DNA of 64,000 bases from Martinezella dioscoreae. Lineage in GTDB: Bacteria > Pseudomonadota > Alphaproteobacteria > Rhizobiales > Rhizobiaceae. The DNA is taken from contig NZ_BLAJ01000004.1 in NCBI RefSeq assembly GCF_009176305.1, positions 496,001 through 560,000 on the forward strand. Reading direction: 5' to 3'. Each line of letters starts with the position of its first letter. The stretch's first letter is position 1. A program made the translations under genes and the position numbers. Of the stretch, positions 34,024 through 43,096 are shown piece by piece. The notes below the pieces were generated by a model. The model was not told where the DNA came from, did not search any database, and saw only the letters and a list, made by a program, of their open reading frames with translations.

Positions 34024-34473
34024 ATGTTCGTGCTGGTAACCATCCGGTGCTTCATGGACATTCAATTCCCTGAATTTGAAATCTTTGCTCCGAAAATCGA
34101 GGTAGCCTGGACTGCCTTGCAAGAACGATATGCCAGCCGCCTGACCGGCCCGGAAGTCGATTATCTATTCGCCTGCCTTGTCTTTGGTTTGACCTCTCCG
34201 GCCTATGGGGAAGGAGAACCATTATTCCATTTCGATGTCTGCCGCGCCCTGGTGACGATGAAGCTTCCGCCCGATCGGGCTGACGCTGCGTTGTATTCCG
34301 TTCCGGAACTGACGCAGCCATGGGCCGACACCGTGCGCGAACAGCTCGAAAGTCAGGCCGCCAAAATGGGTCGTGCGCTTCAGGAAGCGCACAATTTCAA
34401 TGACGACACAGCCGCAGATGCGGGTTCACGCGCGCTCGGTCGTCCAGATAGCAGCGAGGAGAAAGCAGCATGA
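34024..34473 (+). CDS. Hypothetical protein translationally coupled to the adhesin
   Basis: A 149-residue protein of unknown function. An internal ATG at 34054 (MDIQFPEFEIFAPKIEVAW) may be the true start. The sequence is largely alpha-helical and acidic, with no signal peptide or membrane segment, so it is probably cytoplasmic. Its stop overlaps the adhesin start (ATGA), indicating translational coupling. A cytoplasmic partner or dosage control for the giant adhesin is conceivable but not shown. Confidence 0.65.
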   Translation: MFVLVTIRCFMDIQFPEFEIFAPKIEVAWTALQERYASRLTGPEVDYLFACLVFGLTSPAYGEGEPLFHFDVCRALVTMKLPPDRADAALYSVPELTQPWADTVREQLESQAAKMGRALQEAHNFNDDTAADAGSRALGRPDSSEEKAA

Positions 34474-37400
34474 GCGAGTGCGTTGGGGAACATCTGCAGA
34501 CTAAATCGCGTGTCGGATTTGCACGAAGCTGGATTTCGGGCGGTGATGGCAATCGCCTGGTTCGCCGTCGGCTGATGGCGGTGCTGCGGATGGCATCTCG
34601 CGTGCTCGGCTTCAAGCGGAGCCGTCTGGGGCACGGGATGCTGGGTGTTGGTGGAGTGGCGGCACTGGGAGCGATCGTATTCGGGGGCATCGCCACGCCG
34701 GCTCTGGCGCAGTATGCCGCCGGCGGCGGCACGGCGACCGGCGGCAACGCCGTCGCTATCGGTAACGGTACCGTAGCGAATAATCCGAACAGCATCGCGT
34801 TGGGTACCTCCAATAGTGCGACGGGGGATGCTTCGATCGCCATCGGCTATTCGATGGGTGTCAATGGCCTCAATGCCATAGGCATGGGTGTTTTCGCGAA
34901 CGCCACCGGCGTCAATGCTCTTGCCGTGGGTGGAAATGCCCGCGCATTGAAGGACGGCGCTTCGGCCTTTGGTGTCAACACCACGGCAAATGGAGCGAAC
35001 GCCGTCGCCCTCGGCTCGACTGCGAGCGCTTCCGGAGGCGCCTCGATAGCGGTTGGATTGTCCTCCAACGCCTCATCGTCAAACGGTGCCGCCATCGCCA
35101 TGGGCGTCGGGTCCAAGGCTAACGCTGGAACAGGCGGCGGCTCTCCGATTGCCATCGGCACCAATGCCAATGCAAGCGGCACTGCTCCTTCCGGCTTCAC
35201 GTTCGAGTCTGTTGCGTTAGGCTCCGCCGCGACGGCCACGGGAGCGTGGGCGAATGCGGTTGGTTCCAGCTCATCGGCTACGGGGACTGGAGCCAGTGCC
35301 TTCGGCACGTCAGCGACCGCGTCGGCCAACCAGTCCACCGCAGTCGGAAATGGGGCGACCGCTTCCGGCTTGAGAGGCTCGTCCATGGGTTATCTCGCCG
35401 CCGCCTCGAACACCGATACCATCGCCCTTGGCACGTCAGCCGCCGCCTCCGGAACCAATTCGCTCGCCATCGGTCCTACTACCGTCGCGTCGGGAGCCTT
35501 CGGGGTTGCCTTAGGTAACCAGGCACAAGCAATCGCTGCCGGCGGTGCCGTTGCGATAGGTTCGGGCGCAGTCGTCGCAAACGGTGCGACCTCCGGCATC
35601 GCTCTCGGCAACAACGCAAACTCCGCGTCCAATTTATCCGCTGCGGTTGGTGCCGGTGCGAATGCCTCAGGCACTGGGGCCGTATCCATAGGTTATGTAG
35701 CACAGGCTACCGCCATCAATGCAGTTGCATTAGGCCCGAACGCGAACGCGAGCCAGTCAAACACCCTTGCTTTAGGCGAGTCCTCCACCGCCAGTGGTGT
35801 GAGCAGCACGGCAATCGGCGGCGGGTCGGTCTCCAGCGGGCTTCAGTCGGTCGCTTTGGGCATTAACGCGAACGGGGGAGCCGACTATGCGACAGCGATC
35901 GGATCGGCGGCCAAGGCCACCGGTAATCGCGCGTTCGCCGCTGGCCGTATCGCCAATGCCGGAGGGGATGACTCGACCGCCATTGGCACGTCGGCTGTCG
36001 CGACAGCAGCAGCCTCGACTGCACTCGGTTCGGGCGCGGTGTCACAAGGCGTGAACGGGATCGCCATCGGCACCGCCGCCGGCTCGCTCTCCGACGATTC
36101 CGTCGCCATCGGCACGGGCGCGATCGCCGATGGCGGTCAAGCCGTCGCAATCGGCTACGGCAATTCCGCTTACGGCGATGGCGCCGTTGCGATCGGCGAT
36201 CCGAGCTATGCGAGCGGCACCGGCGCCTTCACCGGCGGCGCCAACAATATTGCCAACAGCGATGGCACGGCAACTGCCACTGCCGCCAACCAGGCCGCCG
36301 GCGCGGTCGCGATCGGCAACAACAACAAGGCAATCGGCCAGGGCTCGGTTGCGCTCGGCAACGGCTCCACGGCGGGGGCATCTGGCTTCGTCGGCAACGT
36401 CGCCTTGGGTAACGGCGCAACGGCGGCGGCGAGTTCCGGCGACGTGGCCTTGGGCTCGGGCTCCTCGACCTCCACGGCGGTCGGCACGGCCAGTGGGGTG
36501 GTCAACGGCACGACCTACGCCTATCAGGGCACCAACCCGACTTCGACGGTCAGCGTCGGCGCCGTTGGTGCCGAGCGCACCATCACCAATGTGGCGGCGG
36601 GCCGGATCAGCAATTCGTCCACCGACGCCGTCAACGGTTCGCAGCTTTTTGCCACCAACCAGGCGGTCGATGCCATCGGCACGACGGTCAACAACATCAC
36701 CACGGGCGGCGGCATCAAGTATTTCCACGCCAATTCGGCGGGGACGGACTCATCTGCTACGGGTGCGGAATCGGTCGCGATCGGACCTCTCTCGGTCGCG
36801 TCCGGGGCGAATGCCATCGCCGCCGGCAACGCTTCGGGTGCCTCAGGTCTCGACTCTTCGGCGTTTGGATACATAGCCAAGGCGACGGGTGATTTTAGTA
36901 CCGCCATGGGCGCTGATGCCAATGCGACGGCCACATCCACAACCGCGATCGGCCAGAACGCGTTTGCAACCGCCGTTCAGGCAACCGCTGTGGGCGTCAA
37001 CGCCAATGCCGGTGGCGCGAATGCGCTTGCCCTGGGTGCCAGTGCTACCGCCGGCAACGCAGGCGACGTAGCGCTCGGCTCTGGCTCGGTGACGGACGTC
37101 GCCGTCGGCACCGCCAGTACGGTGATCAACGGCACGACCTACGCCTTCCAGGGCACCAATCCGGCTTCGACGGTCAGCGTCGGCGCAGTTGGCGCCGAGC
37201 GCACCATCACCAATGTGGCGGCGGGCCGGATCAGCGGCTCGTCCACCGACGCCATCAACGGTTCGCAGCTCTTCGCCACCAACCAGGCGGTCGATGCTCT
37301 CGGCACGACTGTCACCACCATCAACGGCAACCTGACCAATCTCGGCAATACGATCAACAATCTTGCCGGTGACACATCGACGACCTATACCGATGCAAAC

Positions 37401-39383
37401 GGTAAGGGCATCCGATATGTGCGCACCAATGACAGCACGCTTGCCGTCAGCGACTCCTCGGCTCAGGGTGTCGGCTCCACGGCGGTCGGCTATAACGCGA
37501 CCGCTACGGCAGGCGATGCCCTGGCACTTGGAAGACAAAGCCAAGCCACCATCGTCGGCGGAGTTGCCCTCGGTTCCGACTCGGTTTCCGATCGCGCCCT
37601 CGCACCGGCCACGGGCCAGATCGCGGCCGGGCCGACGAACTTCATCCAATACAATACGACGGACAAGACCCTGCTGGGCGCCGTTTCGGTCGGTTCGAGC
37701 ACGGCCTATCGACAGATCATCAATGTGGCTGATGGCACCAACGCGCAGGACGCCGTCACCGTTCGTCAGCTCCAGGGCGCCATCGCTTCGGTGGCGACGA
37801 CACCAAGCAAATACTTCCATGCCAATTCAGCGGCGGGTGACTCGCTTGCTGTTGGCGCAGAGTCGGTAGCAGTCGGCCCGACGACCGTCGTCAACGGCGA
37901 CAATGGCATCGGCATCGGCAATGGCGCAGTCGTCGACCAGGTTGCCCCTGGCGGCACGGCCATCGGCCAGAATGCCCATGTCATGCTGGCTGATGGCGTG
38001 GCCCTCGGCACGAACTCGCTGGCTGCGGGCGTGCAATCGGTGGCGCTCGGCGCCGGCGCGCAAGCCAACAACATCAATAGCGTCGCTCTCGGCGCACAAT
38101 CCGTGACGACCGTGGGCGCTCAAACCGGCTACACCGGCTTTGCCCTTACTGGCCCGCAAACCTCCGTCGGCGAAGTATCGATCGGCTCGGCCGGCTCGGA
38201 ACGCAAGCTGACCAATGTTGCTGCCGGTTCGGCAAATACGGATGCAGTGAATGTCAGCCAGCTCAAGGGCCTCGGCACCAACATCACCACCCTGATCGGC
38301 GGCGGCACGACGGTAAACCCGGATGGGTCGATCACCGGTCCCACCTACAACATCCAGGGCAACAACTACAATACGGTCTATGATGCCTTCGGTGCGGTCG
38401 ATAACACGCTGACCAACATCACGAGTGGCGGCGGCATCAAGTATTTCCACGCCAACTCGACGCTAGCGGATTCCAGCGCCAGCGGCACCGATAGCGTTGC
38501 GATCGGTCCACAGAGTGTCGCCAGCGGCGTGAGCAGCCTGGCGGCAGGACTTGGATCTACGGCGACAGGGGAGGGGGCGGTTGCCCTCGGCCAGGGGGCG
38601 CAGGCCAACAATGCAAATGATGTGGCGTTGGGCTCCGGTTCCACAACACAGGCTGCTGTCGGCACGTCGGGCACGGATATTCAGGGTCAGCACTACGATT
38701 TCGCCGGTACCACGCCTGTCGGAACGGTGAGTGTGGGTTCCCAAGGGGCTGAAAGAACCATCACGAACGTCGCTGCCGGCCGCATTTCTTCCGACAGCAC
38801 CGATGCCATCAACGGATCGCAGCTTTATGCGACCAATCAGGCGATCGACAGCCTGCAGACGGGTGTCGGAACGATCACCAAGAACGCCGTCACCTATGAT
38901 CTCAATCCCGATGGCAGCAAGAAGAACAGCATCACGCTGCAGGGTGGTGACGTGAATGCGCCGGTGGTCATTTCCAATGTCGGCAAGGGTGTCGCCCCGA
39001 CGGATGCCGTCAACGTCGCTCAATTGGGTGACAGCATCACTCAGGTCAAATCCTACGCGGACACGGCCGCCGCCACTACGCTGGCTTCCGCGAACAACTA
39101 TACAGACCAGAAGTTCGGGCAATTGAACCGAGAACTCGGAGACGTACGGTCGGAAGCGAGACAGGCAGCCGCGATTGGACTTGCCGCGGCATCGCTTCGC
39201 TATGACGATCGCCCCGGCAAGGTGAGCGTAGCAGTTGGCGGCGGTGTGTGGAGAGGCGAGGGCGCCTTGGCCTTCGGTGCCGGCTACACCAGCGAGAACG
39301 GGAGGGTCCGGGCGAATTTGTCCGGTACGGCAGCCGGCGGCCAGGTGGGTGTCGGCGCTGGCCTCAGCTTCACTCTGAATTGA
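34470..39383 (+). CDS. Trimeric autotransporter adhesin (YadA/Hia-like)
   Basis: A 1637-residue type Vc adhesin. An extended N terminus (about 80 residues, basic RRRLMAVLRM then a hydrophobic stretch ending ATPALA) is the signal peptide. The mature protein begins with a long head of YadA head repeats, each about 14 residues with the A-x-A-x-G pattern (SIALGTSNSATGDASIAIG). Several neck/stalk motifs follow (NVAAGRIS...STDAVNGSQLFATNQA, then NVADG, NVAAGSANTDAVNVSQL and NVGKGVAPTDAVNVAQL). The last ~75 residues are the YadA beta-barrel anchor, ending VGAGLSFTLN. It should form trimers on the outer membrane and mediate attachment to surfaces or plant roots. It is in an operon with helper-like genes. 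Confidence 0.93.
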   Translation: MSECVGEHLQTKSRVGFARSWISGGDGNRLVRRRLMAVLRMASRVLGFKRSRLGHGMLGVGGVAALGAIVFGGIATPALAQYAAGGGTATGGNAVAIGNGTVANNPNSIALGTSNSATGDASIAIGYSMGVNGLNAIGMGVFANATGVNALAVGGNARALKDGASAFGVNTTANGANAVALGSTASASGGASIAVGLSSNASSSNGAAIAMGVGSKANAGTGGGSPIAIGTNANASGTAPSGFTFESVALGSAATATGAWANAVGSSSSATGTGASAFGTSATASANQSTAVGNGATASGLRGSSMGYLAAASNTDTIALGTSAAASGTNSLAIGPTTVASGAFGVALGNQAQAIAAGGAVAIGSGAVVANGATSGIALGNNANSASNLSAAVGAGANASGTGAVSIGYVAQATAINAVALGPNANASQSNTLALGESSTASGVSSTAIGGGSVSSGLQSVALGINANGGADYATAIGSAAKATGNRAFAAGRIANAGGDDSTAIGTSAVATAAASTALGSGAVSQGVNGIAIGTAAGSLSDDSVAIGTGAIADGGQAVAIGYGNSAYGDGAVAIGDPSYASGTGAFTGGANNIANSDGTATATAANQAAGAVAIGNNNKAIGQGSVALGNGSTAGASGFVGNVALGNGATAAASSGDVALGSGSSTSTAVGTASGVVNGTTYAYQGTNPTSTVSVGAVGAERTITNVAAGRISNSSTDAVNGSQLFATNQAVDAIGTTVNNITTGGGIKYFHANSAGTDSSATGAESVAIGPLSVASGANAIAAGNASGASGLDSSAFGYIAKATGDFSTAMGADANATATSTTAIGQNAFATAVQATAVGVNANAGGANALALGASATAGNAGDVALGSGSVTDVAVGTASTVINGTTYAFQGTNPASTVSVGAVGAERTITNVAAGRISGSSTDAINGSQLFATNQAVDALGTTVTTINGNLTNLGNTINNLAGDTSTTYTDANGKGIRYVRTNDSTLAVSDSSAQGVGSTAVGYNATATAGDALALGRQSQATIVGGVALGSDSVSDRALAPATGQIAAGPTNFIQYNTTDKTLLGAVSVGSSTAYRQIINVADGTNAQDAVTVRQLQGAIASVATTPSKYFHANSAAGDSLAVGAESVAVGPTTVVNGDNGIGIGNGAVVDQVAPGGTAIGQNAHVMLADGVALGTNSLAAGVQSVALGAGAQANNINSVALGAQSVTTVGAQTGYTGFALTGPQTSVGEVSIGSAGSERKLTNVAAGSANTDAVNVSQLKGLGTNITTLIGGGTTVNPDGSITGPTYNIQGNNYNTVYDAFGAVDNTLTNITSGGGIKYFHANSTLADSSASGTDSVAIGPQSVASGVSSLAAGLGSTATGEGAVALGQGAQANNANDVALGSGSTTQAAVGTSGTDIQGQHYDFAGTTPVGTVSVGSQGAERTITNVAAGRISSDSTDAINGSQLYATNQAIDSLQTGVGTITKNAVTYDLNPDGSKKNSITLQGGDVNAPVVISNVGKGVAPTDAVNVAQLGDSITQVKSYADTAAATTLASANNYTDQKFGQLNRELGDVRSEARQAAAIGLAAASLRYDDRPGKVSVAVGGGVWRGEGALAFGAGYTSENGRVRANLSGTAAGGQVGVGAGLSFTLN
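36481..36700 (+). repeat. Internal adhesin repeat, copy 1
   Basis: A DNA segment encoding a GTTYAYQGTNP, SVGAVGAERTITNVAAGRIS and NGSQLFATNQAVDA block. It is nearly identical at the DNA level to the block 624 bp downstream, so the two form a direct repeat within the adhesin gene that could recombine and delete or duplicate 208 residues. Confidence 0.75.
37105..37324 (+). repeat. Internal adhesin repeat, copy 2
   Basis: Second copy of the neck-domain block, offset by exactly 624 bp from copy 1, with only scattered base changes (AAYQG/AFQG, SNSST/SGSST, DAIGTT/DALGTT). A third, more diverged relative encoding SVGSQGAERTITNVAAGRIS lies near 38,730-38,840. Confidence 0.75.
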
Positions 39384-39390
39384 GCCTGTC

Positions 39391-39966
39391 ATGGTCAAAG
39401 GAGCGCTTCTCGGCGTCCCGACTTTCCTGATGTGCATGCTCTTGTTCGGCCCGATTGCAGCCGGACAGGAGACTGCCACTCCCGCGTATCGCATAAAGCC
39501 GTCTGAGGTCGTTGTTCCTCCGGAAGTAAGGCCTGGCGATTATCAGCGAACCATTCGTCCCTTCGAAAACTGGACGCTGATCTGCGACGAAAATCTCAAA
39601 ATTCGCCAGCGGGTCTGCAACGTTACCCAGATCATCGAGAACGAGGCGGGGCAGGTCGCATTCAGCTGGTCACTCGCCGCGACGAAAAAGGGCGATCCCT
39701 ACATGATCTTGCGTGCGGCCCCGATTGCCAAAAACGACGGCGGTATCCTGTTGCAATTCGAGGGCCGCAAGGAGCCGATACAGGTCCGGTTCAACGGCTG
39801 CAACAACACGGTATGCGTCGGCATGCTGCCGGTCGGACCCCTACTGCGCGAGCAGATTTCCAAGAATACCGCGCCAACGGTTTCCTATCCGACCGCGGAC
39901 GGGAGAACGATCAGCGTGACCGCAAATCTCAAAGGCCTTTCCACAGCCGTGAAGGCGATAAAGTGA
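39391..39966 (+). CDS. IalB-family (invasion-associated locus B) exported protein
   Basis: A 191-residue protein with an N-terminal signal peptide (VPTFLMCMLLFGPIAAGQE, cleavage near residue 25). The core matches the IalB family of Bartonella and relatives: RPFENWTLICDENLKI, CNVTQIIENEAGQVAFSWSLA, then RFNGCNNTVCVGMLPV with the paired cysteines. Members are periplasmic or outer-membrane associated; the Bartonella founder is linked to erythrocyte invasion, but the molecular role is unknown. It lies 7 nt after the adhesin stop and shares an operon with it. Confidence 0.88.
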   Translation: MVKGALLGVPTFLMCMLLFGPIAAGQETATPAYRIKPSEVVVPPEVRPGDYQRTIRPFENWTLICDENLKIRQRVCNVTQIIENEAGQVAFSWSLAATKKGDPYMILRAAPIAKNDGGILLQFEGRKEPIQVRFNGCNNTVCVGMLPVGPLLREQISKNTAPTVSYPTADGRTISVTANLKGLSTAVKAIK

Positions 39967-39979
39967 TGGATGGATTTCA

Positions 39980-40675
39980 ATGACCCAGCAATCGATTCAC
40001 GATCGCATCATGTCGCGAAACACCAAGGACGCCGCAATTCAGAACCTGGCCGTCGAGCAAGTCAAGCCGAAGCGAAGCTGGCGAAAGACCGCCGCCCTTT
40101 CGGTGCTAGCGATCGCAATCGTCGCCGCTGGCGGCTATGCCGCCTTACGATATGATGTCTTGGGTAATCTTCTCTCCCAGCCGGCGGTCGCGGCCGCGAA
40201 CGATGCCAATCAGGCGCTGCCCGATACGCCATTCCTGCAGCACGCCAAGCAGGCCGGACTGCATTCCTGCTCGACGATTTTCCCGGTTCTCGGGCAGCTG
40301 TTGACCAATGGCACGCAGTACAATGTCCAATCGGTGTGGAACAAAGAGGCAGCCGACAAGCATGCCGTACAAGCGCTTGTCGGCATGAACTATGCCACAC
40401 AGGGCTATAACGGTCCGGCCGCCGGCATCGTATTCGCAGCGCCCGTCGCATCCGGCTGTGAAGGATCAATGGTTCGCGTTGCACCGTTCACGATGTCTTG
40501 CCCGGAAGTTTCGGCCAAGTTCCCGAATGGAAGCAAGCTCGTCAACAATCTCGACCAGGTCGGTGTCTACCAGCTCGGCAACGATGGCGGTGACGCGATG
40601 CTTTTGCCGACAGGAAGCGGCTGCGTCGTCATTTCCGTGGCTTCGGCAGCAGGAAACCAAGGGAGCGCAAAATGA
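39980..40675 (+). CDS. Hypothetical single-pass membrane protein of the adhesin operon
   Basis: A 231-residue protein with a cytoplasmic basic N terminus (VKPKRSWRK) and one membrane segment (TAALSVLAIAIVAAGGYAAL, about residues 33-52), followed by a periplasmic domain of about 175 residues. This domain has four conserved-looking cysteines (HSCSTIF, SGCEGS, MSCPEV, SGCVVI) likely to form disulfides. No known family is recognised. Its stop overlaps the next gene by four bases. Position and topology suggest a periplasmic helper for adhesin biogenesis or surface display, which is inference. Confidence 0.75.
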   Translation: MTQQSIHDRIMSRNTKDAAIQNLAVEQVKPKRSWRKTAALSVLAIAIVAAGGYAALRYDVLGNLLSQPAVAAANDANQALPDTPFLQHAKQAGLHSCSTIFPVLGQLLTNGTQYNVQSVWNKEAADKHAVQALVGMNYATQGYNGPAAGIVFAAPVASGCEGSMVRVAPFTMSCPEVSAKFPNGSKLVNNLDQVGVYQLGNDGGDAMLLPTGSGCVVISVASAAGNQGSAK

Positions 40676-41145
40676 GGTTGAAATCCGGGATTGCCGCGAT
40701 AGGCATGCTGCTTGTCTCCGCCGTCCATCCGTGGGCCGCCGATCTCTTCACTACAGAGCAGCCGCCGGCTCCCCCGCCTGAAGAGCGCGGCATATGGGCA
40801 GCCATCGCCTATTCGGCACCGGATGAAAAATACGGCTTCTTCTGGGGAGCCGACAAGCGCCAGGAAGCCATGGATATCGCCCTCAAGCATTGCGAGCGGG
40901 ATAAGGGCAACAGCTGCGTCGTTGTCAGCGTATTTCGCAATCATCGGCATTGGGACGACGACGACAAGACCGGCTTTCCCTACAATCATTGCGGCGCCCT
41001 TGCCATCGGCAAGGAAGGCGGCAAGCGCGTTACGCCATGGAGTGCGAATTCGGCACCGACGCGTCGCGAAGCCGAAGACCTCGCGCTTAAGGCATGTGAA
41101 CGCTCCGGCTCCCGCTGCAGCGTGCGGGAGTGGGTATGTACCTGA
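40672..41145 (+). CDS. DUF4189-domain exported protein
   Basis: A 157-residue protein with a signal peptide (MRLKSGIAAIGMLLVSAVHPWAADLF). A DUF4189-like domain follows: WAAIAYSAPDEKYGFFWG, then KHCERDKGNSCVVVSVFRN, HCGALAIGKEGG and a closing CERSGSRCSVREWVCT. The family shows a repeated W-A-A-I/A-x-S pattern with paired cysteines and is generally periplasmic; its function is unknown. It is translationally coupled (ATGA) to the membrane protein before it. Confidence 0.8.
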   Translation: MRLKSGIAAIGMLLVSAVHPWAADLFTTEQPPAPPPEERGIWAAIAYSAPDEKYGFFWGADKRQEAMDIALKHCERDKGNSCVVVSVFRNHRHWDDDDKTGFPYNHCGALAIGKEGGKRVTPWSANSAPTRREAEDLALKACERSGSRCSVREWVCT

Positions 41146-41275
41146 ACGCTTTCGAGCGTGACCGCCGTTGGGCGCGCCAGCTCCCGTTGAAAGGCGGCCG
41201 CCGCTAGCCCGTTATCTTGGCCTTTTGCGCAACCGATTGCACAAGGTCATATTTCAAGCTGAGAGATTTTATCCC

Positions 41276-41842
41276 TTGTCAAATTCCACATTCGTTTCAT
41301 CTCGGACCATCGGCCGCATATCCTATGCGGTACTCGTCTTCATCTCCGCGGGCTTTGCTCTGACGCCCGCACCTTTGGCCTTTGCCCAATCGGCTCTGCC
41401 GAACGGCGCGTCCAGCCTGCAAGAGACCTATCAAGATTGGCATGTTGCGTGCAATCAGCGCGACAAGGCTGCGTCTTGTGCGCTCTCGCAGGATCAAACC
41501 CAGCAGAATGGTCAAAGACTGCTCGCCGTTGAAATGCAGATGCGTCCCGATGGTAGTGCGCTCGCAACGCTGCTGTTGCCCTTCGGAATTGTCCTCGACT
41601 CGGGCGTCACACCAAATATCGACGATCAGCCGCCCCTGAAGCCGGTGCGTTTTCGTACCTGCCTGCCGAACGGCTGTATAGCCTTGCTTCCGATAGACGC
41701 TCCGACACTTGCCAAATTGCGAACCGGTTCCCGCTTGAACCTCAAGGTTGTTGCCGATGGCGGCAATGCCCTTGGATTCCAGGTGTCTCTGCAAGGCTTT
41801 TCAGCGGCGGCCGATCGCGTTGTTGCATTGGCCAGCCGATAG
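41276..41842 (+). CDS. IalB-family exported protein (second copy)
   Basis: A 188-residue IalB-like protein from the favoured TTG start at 41276, which places the signal peptide (ISYAVLVFISAGFALTPAPLAFAQS) correctly. The open frame extends upstream to 41168 (also TTG) but that part looks like intergenic sequence. The core shows YQDWHVACNQRDKAASCALSQ, LDSGVTPNID and RTCLPNGCIALLPID, the usual IalB cysteine pairs. It ends the adhesin-associated gene set. Having two IalB-type proteins with one adhesin is notable. Confidence 0.82.
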   Translation: MSNSTFVSSRTIGRISYAVLVFISAGFALTPAPLAFAQSALPNGASSLQETYQDWHVACNQRDKAASCALSQDQTQQNGQRLLAVEMQMRPDGSALATLLLPFGIVLDSGVTPNIDDQPPLKPVRFRTCLPNGCIALLPIDAPTLAKLRTGSRLNLKVVADGGNALGFQVSLQGFSAAADRVVALASR

Positions 41843-41929
41843 AAAGTGCACGGTGCGGACGGCTCGAACGAGTGGCCGCACCAAAGACCCGATGAGCTAT
41901 TTCTCGAACAACGAGCTATCTGCCAGCAG

Positions 41930-42070
41930 CTAGGCATCGAAGATGAGGCTGGCCGCACCGATCAAGCCGGCATGGCGCCCGAGCTGTGCGGCAACGATCG
42001 GCACGTTGCGGTAAGCGGGCATGGCGACGCGCGATGACTTTCGGGGAAGGTAACGGCGCGACGATAACGC
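41930..42070 (-). pseudogene. Remnant of a ROK-family regulator/kinase (C-terminal fragment)
   Basis: Reading the minus strand upstream from the TAG at 41930-41932 gives a short stretch ending PIVAAQLGRHAGLIGAASLIFDA, preceded by AMPAYRNV. This is the typical C terminus of ROK sugar kinases and ROK-type repressors. No start codon or N-terminal domain exists; the frame runs into the methyltransferase gene. The rest of the gene has been lost. Confidence 0.65.
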
Positions 42071-42104
42071 CAGCGTTTCGCTCTTGACCAGCTCAGTGGC
42101 AAAC

Positions 42105-42884
42105 CTATTGATTTTTTCGACCCGTCGCGTGGAACAGCCGGGCCATTAGCCTATATGGATCGCGCAGCGAGGTTGCCTGCTCCAGCGCAATGAGTGCATC
42201 AGCCATACTGTCGTCAAAGCTGTCCGCATCGAGGTGATCTGAGAAAATGCGGATTCCCCTCCACTGACAGTCGTTGAAACCACATTGCTTCATGCAGTCA
42301 ACAATTGTTGAAGGATCGTCGCCGCGCGTGCTGATGCCGAGATTGCCGATGCGGCTCGCCGCGCCGGTCTCGATCAACTGCCGAGCCAACTCATAGTCTC
42401 CTCGGAGTGCTTCGCGAAAACCGTTGGAGAGTGCATTCTTGGTTAGAATACTAAGCAGGCCGCCGGGACTGACATGGTTTGCTAATGTTTGAATGGCAGC
42501 GCCGCTGTCATCCAAGTACATCAACACTCCGTGGCAGCAGACCGCGTCGAATGTCTGCTTTGGCTTGAAATTTTCGATAGTGCCGACTGCAAAATCTAGT
42601 CGATTGCGGGCTCGCTCCGACAATTGATCCTTACGCAAATATGCTCGACGCAGCATTTCGGGCGATGCATCGACACCAAGAACATTGAAACCCGCCTCGC
42701 ATAGACGCACGGCTATTTCACCATCGCCACATCCCATATCCAGAACCGTTCCTCCCGCAGCTGTCAGTTCAGCAACCACCTGGAACACCAGTTCGTGTCG
42801 TATTCTGCCGCGTATCCCCTCCGAATATCTCTGATAGGCGCCTCCGACATTTCCGAAATCATTCGGCGACATATCGTCCTCCAT
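42105..42884 (-). CDS. Class I SAM-dependent methyltransferase (CmoM/SmtA-like)
   Basis: A 259-residue methyltransferase. Motif I is TVLDMGCGDGEIAVRLCEAG, the acidic loop is VLGVDASPEMLRRA, and the post-motif is FDAVCCHGVLMYLDD followed by SPGGLLSILTKNALS. The spacing, together with the GIRIFSDHL and PYRLMARLFHATGRK segments, resembles CmoM (SmtA), which methylates the carboxymethoxyuridine of tRNA wobble positions. That substrate is not confirmed. Two in-frame ATGs (42884, 42872) are possible. It is isolated, next to the ROK remnant. Confidence 0.82.
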   Translation of the reverse strand: MEDDMSPNDFGNVGGAYQRYSEGIRGRIRHELVFQVVAELTAAGGTVLDMGCGDGEIAVRLCEAGFNVLGVDASPEMLRRAYLRKDQLSERARNRLDFAVGTIENFKPKQTFDAVCCHGVLMYLDDSGAAIQTLANHVSPGGLLSILTKNALSNGFREALRGDYELARQLIETGAASRIGNLGISTRGDDPSTIVDCMKQCGFNDCQWRGIRIFSDHLDADSFDDSMADALIALEQATSLRDPYRLMARLFHATGRKNQ

Positions 42885-43096
42885 GTGTCAGTCGATAAGG
42901 CTATAATCGTCCCAGCCTGCCGCCGTAAGTTTTGGCCATACGCTGTTTCATCGGTTAGCTTTCTGCTCAATATCTCACGAGTGGTCTGCTTTTTGTTCGG
43001 ACGAACGATTCCACCAAGCAGATCAGAGAGCCGAAAGGGGCGCATTGAGTTCCGAGACGCACCATGGCCGGCAAGGCCATAAAGAGCATTGCACGT

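Noticed and set aside
34470..36480. Repetitive adhesin head region as a possible CRISPR or satellite repeat
   Set aside because: The periodicity is in-frame and codes for the YadA head motif; there are no identical repeat units with unique spacers.
36843..39494. Several long minus-strand frames opposite the adhesin
   Set aside because: They are antisense shadows of repetitive Gly/Ala/Thr codons, with no start signals or families.
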